DNA of 32,344 nt from Flavobacteriia bacterium (GCA_030617765.1 JAUWUU010000007.1:1-32344); one strand, 5' to 3'. Shown: positions 19,646-29,461, counted from the first letter of the stretch. A program made the numbers and translations. Notes: generated by a model from the sequence alone, not told the origin.

Positions 19646-19687
19646 TTATTTAGTACTGTCTATAATAAATTGAAGTTCTTCGTTCAT
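19646..19687 (-). other. 13-codon upstream frr-derived ORF MNEELQFIIDSTK* in frame with frr
   Basis: ATG 19687-19685, TAA 19648-19646, same frame as the downstream ORF; peptide matches the expected RRF N-terminus; A at -3 and -6 of its ATG. Confidence 0.85.
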
Positions 19688-19731
19688 GATTGTCTATTTT
19701 TAAAAAGATTTTATTCAATAAATTTAACAAA

Positions 19732-20439
19732 TTATAAATCAACTTTTGTTCCAATATTTTCTCCAGAAATTATATTATTTAAATTATCTTCTTTATTCAT
19801 ATCAAAAACAATAATGGGTAATTTATTTTCTTCACTTAAGGTAATAGCAGTCATATCCATAACCTTTAAACCTTTATTCATTACTTCTTTAAAAGTTATT
19901 TCACCAAACTTTTTAGCATTTGGGTCTTTTTCAGGATCAGAAGTATAAATACCATCGACTCTTGTGCCTTTTAAAATTACGTCAGCATTAATTTCAATAG
20001 CCCTTAGAACAGCTGCAGTATCAGTAGTGAAATATGGGTTTCCGGTTCCACCGCCAAAGATTACTACTCTTCCTTTTTCTAAATGTCTTACAGCACGTCT
20101 TTTGATAAAAGGTTCAGCAACTTGTTTCATTTCAATTGAAGTGAGTAATCGGGTATTTAAATCAGCATCTTCTAAAGCACTTTGCAAAGCTAAACCATTG
20201 ATTATTGTTGCCAACATTCCCATATAATCTCCCTGAACTCTATCCATTCCATTGCTAACTCCTGTTAAGCCTCTAAAAATATTTCCACCACCAATTACAA
20301 TAGCTACTTCTACATTTTTTTCAACAATTTTTTTAATTTCCTGAGCGTATTCAGAGAGGCGTTTTGGATCAATTCCGTATTGTTGATTACCCATTAATGC
20401 TTCGCCACTAAGTTTTAAAAGTACTCTTTTGTATTTCAT
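19732..20439 (-). CDS. pyrH: UMP kinase
   Basis: [60 protein letters not shown]. Confidence 0.97.
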   Translation of the reverse strand: MKYKRVLLKLSGEALMGNQQYGIDPKRLSEYAQEIKKIVEKNVEVAIVIGGGNIFRGLTGVSNGMDRVQGDYMGMLATIINGLALQSALEDADLNTRLLTSIEMKQVAEPFIKRRAVRHLEKGRVVIFGGGTGNPYFTTDTAAVLRAIEINADVILKGTRVDGIYTSDPEKDPNAKKFGEITFKEVMNKGLKVMDMTAITLSEENKLPIIVFDMNKEDNLNNIISGENIGTKVDL

Positions 20440-20515
20440 ATGTTTTAAATAGAATAATAAGTTCTACAAATATAATAAAATTTACTTTTAGGTTTTCAGA
20501 ATTTGAAATGTATAA

Positions 20516-20547
20516 AAAAATCCCGATATTTTAATATCGGGATTTTT
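20516..20547 (-). terminator. Hairpin terminator downstream of tsf
   Basis: AAAAATCCCGATATT-TT-AATATCGGGATTTTT. Confidence 0.9.
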
Positions 20548-20570
20548 AAAAAATATTTTGTGCAAAAAAA

Positions 20571-21536
20571 CTATCCTAAAGCAACGCGTTTAAAGTCAAC
20601 AACTTTAACATCGCCAAAAGAATTCACATAATCTGAAACAGATTTTTTAGCATCTTTGATAAATTCTTGATCTAATAAACATTGTTCATTGTCTAATGTT
20701 GTATTATCAGAAATAAATCTTTCTAATTTACCAGGAAGAATCCTATCCCAAATGTGTTCGGGTTTACCTTCTGCTTTTAATTCTGCTTTAGCAACTTCTT
20801 TAGCTTCAGTAAGAACTTCATCGGTCAATTGCGCCATAGAAATATATTTAGGCACATTTTTAAGTGTTTTTCCTAATCTGCCAAGCTCAATATTTTCTTT
20901 CTTAATAATAGCGATTCTAGCCTCAGTTTCAGATGCAATAAATTCAGGATCAAAATCTTTATAAGATAAAGTTGTAGCACCCATTGATGCAATCTGCATT
21001 GCCATATCTTTAGCAAGAACGTCACCATTATCAACTATAGCAGATAGACCAACAATAGCGGCAATTTTATTACCGTGTATATAAGAACCAACAAAAGGAG
21101 CTTCAATTCTTTCAAAAGCAGTTATCTCTAGTTTTTCACCAATAACTCCGGTTTGTTCAATGATTTTATCAGCAACAGTCATTCCCTCAAAATCTGCATT
21201 TAAGAAAGATTCCTTGTCTTTATAATTTAAAGCAGTTTCCGCAAGTTTATTTGCTAAAGTTACAAAATTTTCATTTTTTCCAACAAAATCAGTTTCGCAA
21301 CCAAGAACTATTACAGTACCAATGGTATTAGAATTATTTACTTTTGCTATTGCAGAACCTTCACTAGAAGCTCTATCGGCTCTTTTTGCGGCTACTTTTT
21401 GACCTTTTTCACGTAAGATTTTTATAGCATTATCAACATCACCTTCTGCTTCAACCAATGCATTTTTACAATCCATCATACCTGCACCGGTCATTTTTCT
21501 TAGTTTATTTACTTCTGCGGCGGTTATTTTTGCCAT
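20571..21536 (-). CDS. tsf: Elongation factor Ts
   Basis: ITAAEVNKLRKMTGAGMMDCKNALVEAEGD; GCETDFVGKNENF. Confidence 0.97.
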   Translation of the reverse strand: MAKITAAEVNKLRKMTGAGMMDCKNALVEAEGDVDNAIKILREKGQKVAAKRADRASSEGSAIAKVNNSNTIGTVIVLGCETDFVGKNENFVTLANKLAETALNYKDKESFLNADFEGMTVADKIIEQTGVIGEKLEITAFERIEAPFVGSYIHGNKIAAIVGLSAIVDNGDVLAKDMAMQIASMGATTLSYKDFDPEFIASETEARIAIIKKENIELGRLGKTLKNVPKYISMAQLTDEVLTEAKEVAKAELKAEGKPEHIWDRILPGKLERFISDNTTLDNEQCLLDQEFIKDAKKSVSDYVNSFGDVKVVDFKRVALG

Positions 21537-21563
21537 AATATATAAGTTATAATTAAATTATTA

Positions 21564-22346
21564 TTATTTTTCTTCTTCAGTTGTTGCTGCTTTATTCTTT
21601 TCAACAACAGTTTTTTCAACTTTCGGTTTAGCTTCAACTTTTGCTGCTTCTTTATTTGATTTTCTATCTTCTAAACCATCAGCTACTGCATTGGTTAAAT
21701 ATGATAAAATCTTTTCGATAGATTTTGAAGCATCATCATTTGAAGGGATTACATAATCTATAGCTCTTGGATCAGAGTTAGTATCCACCATTGCAAAAAT
21801 AGGAATGTTTAATTTTTGGGCTTCAGCAATAGCAATATGCTCACGTTTGATATCAATAACCAATATTGCTCCAGGAAGGCGCGTCATATCAGTAATTGAA
21901 CCTAGATTCTTTTCTAATTTGGCTCTTTGACGATTGATCTGTAATTTTTCTCTTTTAGAGAGTGCTTCAAAAGATCCATCTTTTTTCATCCTATCAATTA
22001 GCCCCATTTTTTTAACAGCTTTACGGATAGTAACAAAATTTGTTAACATTCCGCCCGGCCATCTTTCTGTGATATAAGGCATTTTTACACTTTCAGCTTT
22101 TTCAGAAACGATATCTTTTGCTTGTTTCTTTGTAGCTACATATAATATTTTTCTTCCTGAAGCAGCAATCTTTTGTAAAGCTTTAGAGGCTTCATCAATT
22201 TTGGCAACTGTTTTGTAAAGATCAATAATATGAATTCCTTTACGCTCTGTGTAAATGAAAGGAGCCATGTTTGGATCCCATTTTCTTGTTAGATGTCCAA
22301 AATGGACACCAGATTCGATTAATTCTTTGATTTCAATGTTTGTCAT
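21564..22346 (-). CDS. rpsB: 30S ribosomal protein S2
   Basis: MTNIEIKELIESGVHFGHLTRKWDPNMAPFIYTERKGIHIIDL; FAMVDTNSDP. ATG at 22346 preferred over the ORF-track start. Confidence 0.97.
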   Translation of the reverse strand: MTNIEIKELIESGVHFGHLTRKWDPNMAPFIYTERKGIHIIDLYKTVAKIDEASKALQKIAASGRKILYVATKKQAKDIVSEKAESVKMPYITERWPGGMLTNFVTIRKAVKKMGLIDRMKKDGSFEALSKREKLQINRQRAKLEKNLGSITDMTRLPGAILVIDIKREHIAIAEAQKLNIPIFAMVDTNSDPRAIDYVIPSNDDASKSIEKILSYLTNAVADGLEDRKSNKEAAKVEAKPKVEKTVVEKNKAATTEEEK

Positions 22347-22469
22347 AATGTTTTTTAGTTTACGTTCCGTTTTAGTAGCAATAAACAAGTAGTTCCGAGA
22401 TATAGGAAATCTTAATTATTTGGATGCTAGACTTAAATGCGACAACAAATTATTTGATTTATAAAAAGT

Positions 22470-22507
22470 TAAACATAATTCAATTTTTAAAAATTGAATT
22501 ATGTTTA
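22470..22507. terminator. 38-nt perfect palindrome between rpsI and rpsB, probable rpsI terminator
   Basis: TAAACATAATTCAATTTTTAAAAATTGAATTATGTTTA, self-complementary throughout. Confidence 0.7.
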
Positions 22508-22512
22508 GAATA

Positions 22513-22899
22513 TTAACGTTTAGAGAACTGGAATTTCTTACGAGCTTTTTTCTGACCGAATTTTTTACGTTCAACCATTCTTGGATCTCTTGTAAGTAAT
22601 CCGTCTGATTTCAGAATACTTCTGTTTTCCTCATCAAGCTCAACCATAGCTCTTGAAATTGCCAAACGAATTGCTTCGGCCTGACCAGTAACACCACCAC
22701 CAAATACATTGACCTTAATATCAAATGATTCAAGATTTTCTGTTAGTGTTAAAGGTTGCATTACTTTGTACTTTAAAGTATCTGTAGTGAAATAATTTTC
22801 AAATGCTCTTTCGTTTATGGTGATGTTACCTTTACCTTTAGTAATATAAACACGGGCAACAGCAGTTTTTCTTCTACCAATTTTGTGTAAAGTATCCAT
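22513..22899 (-). CDS. rpsI: 30S ribosomal protein S9
   Basis: IGRRKTAVARVYITKGKGNITIN; C-terminal KKARKKFQFSKR. Confidence 0.97.
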   Translation of the reverse strand: MDTLHKIGRRKTAVARVYITKGKGNITINERAFENYFTTDTLKYKVMQPLTLTENLESFDIKVNVFGGGVTGQAEAIRLAISRAMVELDEENRSILKSDGLLTRDPRMVERKKFGQKKARKKFQFSKR

Positions 22900-22900
22900 A

Positions 22901-23356
22901 TTATTTAATATCGTTTAGGTTAATAGTTTTTGGATTTTGTGCTTCTTGTTTGTGTTCTCCACCTGAATAAACAAATAGGTTTCTAAATAAAGCACTACCA
23001 AGTTTATTTTTTGGTAACATACCTTTAACGGCTTTCTCTACTACTCGAATTGGATCTTTAGAAAACAATTCAATAGCAGTAAGCGTTCTTTGTCCTCCCG
23101 GATAACCTGTATGACGAACGTAAGTTTTATCGTTCCACTTGTTTCCGGATAATTTAATTTTGTCTGCGTTGATAATTACAACATTATCCCCACAATCAAC
23201 ATGAGGAGTGTAATTAGTTTTGTACTTACCTCTAATTAGCTTAGCAACCTTAGAGGCTAGACGACCCAACGTTTGACCGTCTGCATCAACCAAAACCCAT
23301 TCTTTTGTAACGGTATTTTTATTAGCTGATACTGTTTTGTAACTTAATGTGTTCAC
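22901..23356 (-). CDS. rplM: 50S ribosomal protein L13, GTG start
   Basis: (M)NTLSYKTVSANKNTVTKEWVLVDADGQTLGRLASKVA; GMLPKNKLG. GTG at 23356 fits the family N-terminus; the ORF-track extension overlaps the promoter. Confidence 0.93.
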   Translation of the reverse strand: MNTLSYKTVSANKNTVTKEWVLVDADGQTLGRLASKVAKLIRGKYKTNYTPHVDCGDNVVIINADKIKLSGNKWNDKTYVRHTGYPGGQRTLTAIELFSKDPIRVVEKAVKGMLPKNKLGSALFRNLFVYSGGEHKQEAQNPKTINLNDIK

Positions 23357-23411
23357 AATAAATTCTTTGTTAATGATTAAACTTCTGTTTCTCTTTTCTC
23401 GAAAGAGTTTG

Positions 23412-23442
23412 CAAAAATACAACTAATTATTTATTTAGCAAA
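23412..23442 (-). promoter_or_regulatory. Bacteroidota-type promoter of rplM-rpsI
   Basis: Minus strand TTTG-N19-TATTTTTG, matching TTTG-N19-TAnnTTTG exactly. Confidence 0.8.
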
Positions 23443-23712
23443 CAGGATTTTAGAGATATTTTTCTTAAAAATATTTTTACATGGATTTTAACTTAAATAG
23501 GTGATAATCACACTATTTTTTTAACTTAATTTTATAATTCAATTCTATAATGATCAAAAAAATCTTTCTTAATTTTCCAAATAATTCGTAACATTTTAAT
23601 TAAGGGAGAGTCTATTAAACTGTAGTGAAAGATTAAGATTATTTAAACAGCTAGCAATCAATCAGTAAGGCATGTTTTAAAACTTTATACTCGATCGTTA
23701 TTGTTAGATTAT

Positions 23713-23720
23713 TATTTTTG
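23713..23720 (+). promoter_or_regulatory. Candidate -7 box (TATTTTTG) for the DUF5916 gene
   Basis: Matches TAnnTTTG; no clear -33 box. Confidence 0.4.
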
Positions 23721-23768
23721 GTTGACCCTAAATTATTTATCAATTGTTTATTGAATAAAAATAAGAAT

Positions 23769-26390
23769 TTGAAAAATTTAATAATATTTATCTTCTTTGT
23801 GTTTTTGCAATTGTCAATGAGCGCTCAGGAAACAAAAGATAAAATTCCAAGAAGAATTTATACAACCCAAAGTGTTGGAAATGCAAAAGTTCCTGAGATT
23901 GACGGTATTATTGATGAGGACGTTTGGAATCTGGTAGATTGGGATGGTGATTTTATTGAACGAAGTCCTGATGAAAATACACCACCGACACAACAAACCA
24001 AATTCAAAATTCTGTATGATGATAAAAATCTGTATTTCGCTGTAAGAGCTATTGATACTGAACCAGATAAAATTGAAAAAAGATTATCGAGAAGAGATGG
24101 TTTTGAAGGAGATTATATTGAAATTCATTTTGATAGTTACCATGATTTACGAACAGCTTTTTCGTTTACGGTTACTGCTGCAGGCGTAAAAGGAGATGAA
24201 GCAATTTCAGATAATGGTGAAAATTTTGATGAGAGTTGGAATCCGATATGGTATACAAAAGCAAATATTGATAAAGAAGGTTGGACAGCAGAGTTAAAAA
24301 TTCCGCTAAGTCAGTTGAGGTTTGGTAAAAGTGAAGAACAGATTTGGGGTATGCAGGTGATGAGAAGATTGTTTAGAGAAGAAGAACGGTCTCTTTGGCA
24401 AAGAATTCCACAAGATGCACCGGGGTGGGTGAGTGAATTTGGTGAATTACGGGGTTTAAAAAATTTAAAACCTCAAAAGCAAATTGAGATCCAACCATTT
24501 TTATTGGCACAGTATGATACTTATCCAAAAGAAGAAAATAATCCTTTTCGCGATGGTGATGATTTTTCTTTTAATGGGGGAGTTGATGGTAAAATTGGAA
24601 TCACAAATGATTTGACTTTAGACTTCACAATAAATCCTGATTTTGGACAAGTTGAAGCTGATCCGGCTGCAATTTCTTTAGATGGATTTCAAATATTTTT
24701 TGAAGAGCAAAGGCCATTCTTTATTGAAAACAAGAATATTTTCGATTACAGTTTTGCTGATAATCAAGATAATATCTTTTATTCAAGACGAATTGGAAGA
24801 CAACCACAAGGATATCCAGATTTATTAGAAAATGAATTTACGGATCTGCCAAATAATACCACTCTATTGGGTGCTGCAAAATTTAGTGGCAAAACAAAAA
24901 GTGGATGGTCAATCGGAATTTTAGAGAGTGTTACAGCAAAAGAGTATGCCAAAATTGATTTAAACGGAGAAAAGAGAGAAGAATTGGTTGAACCTTTAAC
25001 CAATTATTTTGTAGGAAGACTTCAAAAGGATTTTAATAAAAAGAATACATTTATCGGTGGAATTTTTACAGCTACAAACCGAAAAATTGAAGGCAATTTA
25101 GATTTTTTAAGGGAAAAGGCATATACGGGCGGTATTGATTTTAAACATCAATGGCAAGCAAGAAAGTATTATGTTGAGGGTAATATGATCGTTAGTAATG
25201 TTCAAGGAAGTAAAGAAGCCATTACTCAAACACAAGAATCACTCACCCATTTATTTCAAAGGGTAGATGCCAAACATGTTAGTGTTGACCCAAATAGGAC
25301 TTCTTTAACTGGTACTGGTGGGAAACTTGAAGCAGGGAAGAATGGAAGTGGGAATTGGGATTATAACGGAGGATTAACTTGGCGTTCACCGGAATTAGAA
25401 TTAAACGATATTGGATTTTTACGTCAGGCAGATGAAATTAATCAATTCGCCAATATCCAATATCAAACATTAAAACCATTTGGGATTTTTAGAAAAATTA
25501 ATGTAAGGCTCAATCAATATACTGGTTATGATTTTGATAAAAATTTCAACAGACTACAGTTTAGATTGAATTCCGGAATTGAATTTAAAAATAATTGGGG
25601 TGCCGATTTTGGATTAATAGGACGACCCAGATCCTATTCAAATACTGCTTTAAGGGGTGGCCCTCGTTTTAGATATTCTGAAGAATTTGTTAATTGGCTA
25701 TTTGTAGGTTCTGATTCTCGAAAAAAATTCAGATTTGTTGTAGGTTCGGTAATATCAAAATCCAAACAAGATCATGAATCCTTTTTTAAATTTGAAACAA
25801 GATTTAGCTATCAACCCACCAATGCATTAAATTTTTCGGTAGTTCCTGAGTTTTCTATCAATAAGAATAAAACTCAATATGTTGATGAAAAAGACTATTA
25901 TGGAGACCCAAGATATGTTACTGGTGAGATCGATAATCAAACTTTTAGTACTTCTTTTAGGATAAATTATACTATAAATCCTGATCTATCAATCCAGTTT
26001 TATGCAGAGCCTTTTGTATCTATTGGTAACTATACAAATTTTAATCATATCACAGATCCGGTTGCAGATGACCTTTATGATCGATTTAATCCTTACGATG
26101 ATAATCAGATAAGAATTAATGATGGAACCTATGAAGTTGATGAGAATAATGATGGATTAATTGATTATTCTTTTAGTGATCCGGATTTTGCATTTGTTCA
26201 ATACAGATCAAATTTGGTAGTCCGATGGGAATATATTCCCGGATCAGAGATTTATTTGGTTTGGTCACAAGGCACAACCGGATTTGGTGACCCGAATGAT
26301 AGATTATGGGGAAATATTGATAATGAAATTATTCAGCAAAAACCTGAAAATACATATTTGGTAAAAGTTACATATAGGTATATTTTTTAG
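23769..26390 (+). CDS. DUF5916-type protein with N-terminal CBM9-like domain and outer-membrane-type C-terminal region
   Basis: KNLIIFIFFVFLQLSMSAQ signal peptide; PEIDGIIDEDVWN; DFGQVEADPA; FFEEQRPFFIEN; C-terminal ...VTYRYIF. TTG start at 23769 inferred. Confidence 0.8.
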   Translation: MKNLIIFIFFVFLQLSMSAQETKDKIPRRIYTTQSVGNAKVPEIDGIIDEDVWNLVDWDGDFIERSPDENTPPTQQTKFKILYDDKNLYFAVRAIDTEPDKIEKRLSRRDGFEGDYIEIHFDSYHDLRTAFSFTVTAAGVKGDEAISDNGENFDESWNPIWYTKANIDKEGWTAELKIPLSQLRFGKSEEQIWGMQVMRRLFREEERSLWQRIPQDAPGWVSEFGELRGLKNLKPQKQIEIQPFLLAQYDTYPKEENNPFRDGDDFSFNGGVDGKIGITNDLTLDFTINPDFGQVEADPAAISLDGFQIFFEEQRPFFIENKNIFDYSFADNQDNIFYSRRIGRQPQGYPDLLENEFTDLPNNTTLLGAAKFSGKTKSGWSIGILESVTAKEYAKIDLNGEKREELVEPLTNYFVGRLQKDFNKKNTFIGGIFTATNRKIEGNLDFLREKAYTGGIDFKHQWQARKYYVEGNMIVSNVQGSKEAITQTQESLTHLFQRVDAKHVSVDPNRTSLTGTGGKLEAGKNGSGNWDYNGGLTWRSPELELNDIGFLRQADEINQFANIQYQTLKPFGIFRKINVRLNQYTGYDFDKNFNRLQFRLNSGIEFKNNWGADFGLIGRPRSYSNTALRGGPRFRYSEEFVNWLFVGSDSRKKFRFVVGSVISKSKQDHESFFKFETRFSYQPTNALNFSVVPEFSINKNKTQYVDEKDYYGDPRYVTGEIDNQTFSTSFRINYTINPDLSIQFYAEPFVSIGNYTNFNHITDPVADDLYDRFNPYDDNQIRINDGTYEVDENNDGLIDYSFSDPDFAFVQYRSNLVVRWEYIPGSEIYLVWSQGTTGFGDPNDRLWGNIDNEIIQQKPENTYLVKVTYRYIF

Positions 26391-26471
26391 GGTCTAAGTC
26401 TAATGTAAAATTTAACATACTTTATAGGATAGTGTCTTGAAACTTAAAACTCTAAATTTTATACTAAAATC

Positions 26472-29306
26472 CTAATGCGCTTCCAACCAATTATCACCTT
26501 CACCCAAATCAACAACCAAAGGAATGGATAATTTATAGGCATTTTCCATTTCTTGTTTGATTAATGGTTTTAGTTTTTCAAGCTCATCTTTGTGGACATC
26601 AAAAACCAATTCATCATGAACCTGTAGAAGCATTTTTGACTTAAAAAGCTCTTTATCCATTTTTTTATGGATATTTATCATAGCTATCTTGATAATATCT
26701 GCTGCACTCCCTTGTACAGGTGCATTAACAGCATTTCGTTCATCACCAGATCTAACAATGGAATTTCTAGAATTAATATTATTTAAATATCGTCTTCTGC
26801 CTAAAATCGTTTCTACATAACCGTTTTCTCTAGCAAAATCAATTTGTTTAGATATATACGCTTTTAGTGTAGGGTAGGTTTTGTAATATGCATCTATCAA
26901 TTCTTTGGATTCTGACCTACTTAAATTGGTTTGTTGACTTAATCCAAAAGCAGATACGCCATATATAATTCCAAAATTTACTGTTTTTGCATGACTTCTT
27001 TGCTCGCGTGTTACATCTTCTAACAGAACATTAAATACTTTAGCTGCAGTTGATCTATGAATATCTTCACCTCTTAAAAATGAGGCTTTCATTTCTTCAT
27101 CACCACTCATTTCTGCAATTAAGCGCAATTCAATTTGAGAATAATCTGCTGCAAGTAAAGTGTAGTTTTTATCTCTTGGAATAAATGCTTTCCGAATCAA
27201 TTTTCCTCTTTCTGTACGAATAGGGATATTTTGTAAGTTAGGATTATTAGAACTCAATCTTCCTGTTGCTGCAACTGCCTGACTGTAGGTTGTGTGAATT
27301 CTTCCGGTTTTTTTATTTACTTCATTGGGTAAAGCATCAACATAAGTATTTTTTAATTTTATCAATCCTCTCCACTCTAAAATATTTGCAACAATTGGAT
27401 GTTTGGGAGCTAATTTTGATAAAATTTCTTCACCGGTTGCATATTGTCCGGTTTTGGTTTTTTTAGGTTTTTCAACTAATTTTAGTTCTTCAAATAAAAC
27501 AACCCCTAATTGTTTGGGCGAAGCAAGATTAAAGTTTGTATTAGACTCGCTATAAATTTTATTTTCGAGAATAATAATTTCTTCAGTAAATTGATCTGAA
27601 AGAGATTTTAAGAAATCAAGATCAATATTAATACCTTCTAATTCCATTTGGGCTAAAACGTCAATTAATGGAATTTCAATATTTTCAAATAATTTAGTAA
27701 GGTTATTTTTCTCTAATTCTTTTTTAAAGATCTGTTTTAATTGCCAAGTGATGTCTGCATCTTCAACAGCATATTCGGTTTGTTTATCAATGTCAACATT
27801 TCGCATTGATCCTTGATTTTTACCTTTTTTACCGATTAATGAAGTAATGGAAATTGGTTGATAATTCAAATAAGTTTCAGCCAAAACATTCATGTTATGA
27901 CGCATATCAGGATTGATTAAATAATGTGCAATCATGGTATCATAGATATTACCTTTAATCTTTATTCCGTAATTGTTTAAAATTTTGATGTCGTATTTGA
28001 TGTTCTGTCCGATTTTTTCAATTCCACCATCTTCAAAAAAGGGCTTAAAGAATTCTAATAATGCTAAAGTTTCTTCTCTATTTTCAGGAAATGAAACATA
28101 ATATCCTTTTCCTTTTTCGTACGAAAATGAAATTCCAACCAATTCAGCAGTTAGCGTATTTAGACCTGTGGTTTCGGTATCAAAGCAAACCGACTTTTGT
28201 TGCAATAATTTTTTTAATAGTAGTTTTTGCGCAGTAGAAGTGTTTACAGATTGATAAAAATGATTTGTATTTATAGAAGTATTAAAACCAGTGTTTAATT
28301 CTTGTAAGCTACCTTCAACCGGAGTGGCAAAAATATCTAATTGCTGACTTTTTTCATTTGGTTTTTTTGGTGGTTGATCTTTTGGTTCTACATTCTTTAA
28401 AGGCGAAATATTTTGTGTAGGTGCAGAAAATATATTGTTCATAGTTTCCTGCATACGACGAAATTCAAGCTCTTGAAAGATTTCACTTGCTTTTTGAAAA
28501 TCAGGAGTATTTAATTCAAAAACTTCTTCATGAAATTCAACAGGGCAATCTAGCATAATAGTAGCTAATTGTTTTGAAAGAATTCCAAGATCAGCATTGG
28601 CTTCAATTTTTTCTTTTATTTTTCCTTTGAGTTCGTGAGTATTGGCTAAAAGATTTTCCATACTACCATATTGTTTGAGAAATTTTTTAGCAGTTTTATC
28701 TCCAACACCTGGCAACCCAGGTATATTATCAACAGCATCTCCTTTCATGCCTAAGAAATCAATTACCTGTTTTGGATCATCAATTTCAAAAACTTCTTTT
28801 ACTTTATCCACTCCCCAAATTTCAATACCATTTCCCATTCGTGATGGTTTGTACATAAAAACATTATCAGTAACCAATTGTGCAAAATCTTTATCTGGTG
28901 TGACCATATAGGTTTTATATCCGGCTTTTTCAGCTTGTATTGATAAGGTTCCAATTAAGTCGTCTGCTTCAATTCCTTCTTTTTCAATAATTGGAATATG
29001 CATTGCCTTTAAGATCTCATAAATATATGGAATGGCAATTTTTATGGCTTCGGGAGTTTCTTGACGATTAGATTTGTATTCAGCGAAAGCTTCAGTTCTA
29101 ACATGAGATCCGCCTTTATCAAAAGCAACTGCTAAGTGGTCGGGTTTTTCTCTTCTTATCACATCTAATAATGAATTCATAAAACCTAAAATTGCCGAAG
29201 TATCCATTCCTTTAGAATTAATTCTAGGATTTTTTATTAAAGCGTAATATCCTCTAAAAATTAATGCGAAAGCATCTAATAAAAAAAGACGTTTTTGTTG
29301 AGCCAT
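26472..29306 (-). CDS. polA: DNA polymerase I
   Basis: 5'-3' exonuclease domain, DTETTGLN 3'-5' exonuclease motif, ADYSQIELRLIAEMSGD, VNFGIIYGVSAFGLSQ, QVHDELVFDV. Confidence 0.97.
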   Translation of the reverse strand: MAQQKRLFLLDAFALIFRGYYALIKNPRINSKGMDTSAILGFMNSLLDVIRREKPDHLAVAFDKGGSHVRTEAFAEYKSNRQETPEAIKIAIPYIYEILKAMHIPIIEKEGIEADDLIGTLSIQAEKAGYKTYMVTPDKDFAQLVTDNVFMYKPSRMGNGIEIWGVDKVKEVFEIDDPKQVIDFLGMKGDAVDNIPGLPGVGDKTAKKFLKQYGSMENLLANTHELKGKIKEKIEANADLGILSKQLATIMLDCPVEFHEEVFELNTPDFQKASEIFQELEFRRMQETMNNIFSAPTQNISPLKNVEPKDQPPKKPNEKSQQLDIFATPVEGSLQELNTGFNTSINTNHFYQSVNTSTAQKLLLKKLLQQKSVCFDTETTGLNTLTAELVGISFSYEKGKGYYVSFPENREETLALLEFFKPFFEDGGIEKIGQNIKYDIKILNNYGIKIKGNIYDTMIAHYLINPDMRHNMNVLAETYLNYQPISITSLIGKKGKNQGSMRNVDIDKQTEYAVEDADITWQLKQIFKKELEKNNLTKLFENIEIPLIDVLAQMELEGINIDLDFLKSLSDQFTEEIIILENKIYSESNTNFNLASPKQLGVVLFEELKLVEKPKKTKTGQYATGEEILSKLAPKHPIVANILEWRGLIKLKNTYVDALPNEVNKKTGRIHTTYSQAVAATGRLSSNNPNLQNIPIRTERGKLIRKAFIPRDKNYTLLAADYSQIELRLIAEMSGDEEMKASFLRGEDIHRSTAAKVFNVLLEDVTREQRSHAKTVNFGIIYGVSAFGLSQQTNLSRSESKELIDAYYKTYPTLKAYISKQIDFARENGYVETILGRRRYLNNINSRNSIVRSGDERNAVNAPVQGSAADIIKIAMINIHKKMDKELFKSKMLLQVHDELVFDVHKDELEKLKPLIKQEMENAYKLSIPLVVDLGEGDNWLEAH

Positions 29307-29426
29307 ATTTATTTCTTGTATTTTTTGTAAAAATAATCAAATGATTTGCTTTTGTAATATATAAAAAAATATTGTATTGAAAATGTTTTTTCACGAATGA
29401 TGAAAGGGCTAATCGATTAAATATGT

Positions 29427-29434
29427 TATATTTG
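29427..29434 (+). promoter_or_regulatory. Candidate -7 box (TATATTTG) for the thioredoxin-like gene
   Basis: Matches TAnnTTTG 27 nt before the ATG. Confidence 0.4.
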
Positions 29435-29461
29435 TATGTGTTGTACTAAAAAATTATTTAT

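Noticed and set aside
19646-19648. Classical stop-codon readthrough or alternative genetic code at the frr TAA
   Set aside because: TAA is the normal stop for many genes in this window, so recoding of UAA is excluded, and UAA is the least leaky stop. Reinitiation or error is more plausible.
19613-20227. Plus-strand ORFs opposite pyrH and frr
   Set aside because: Antisense to pyrH/frr with no family-like sequence; mirror reading frames of coding sequence.
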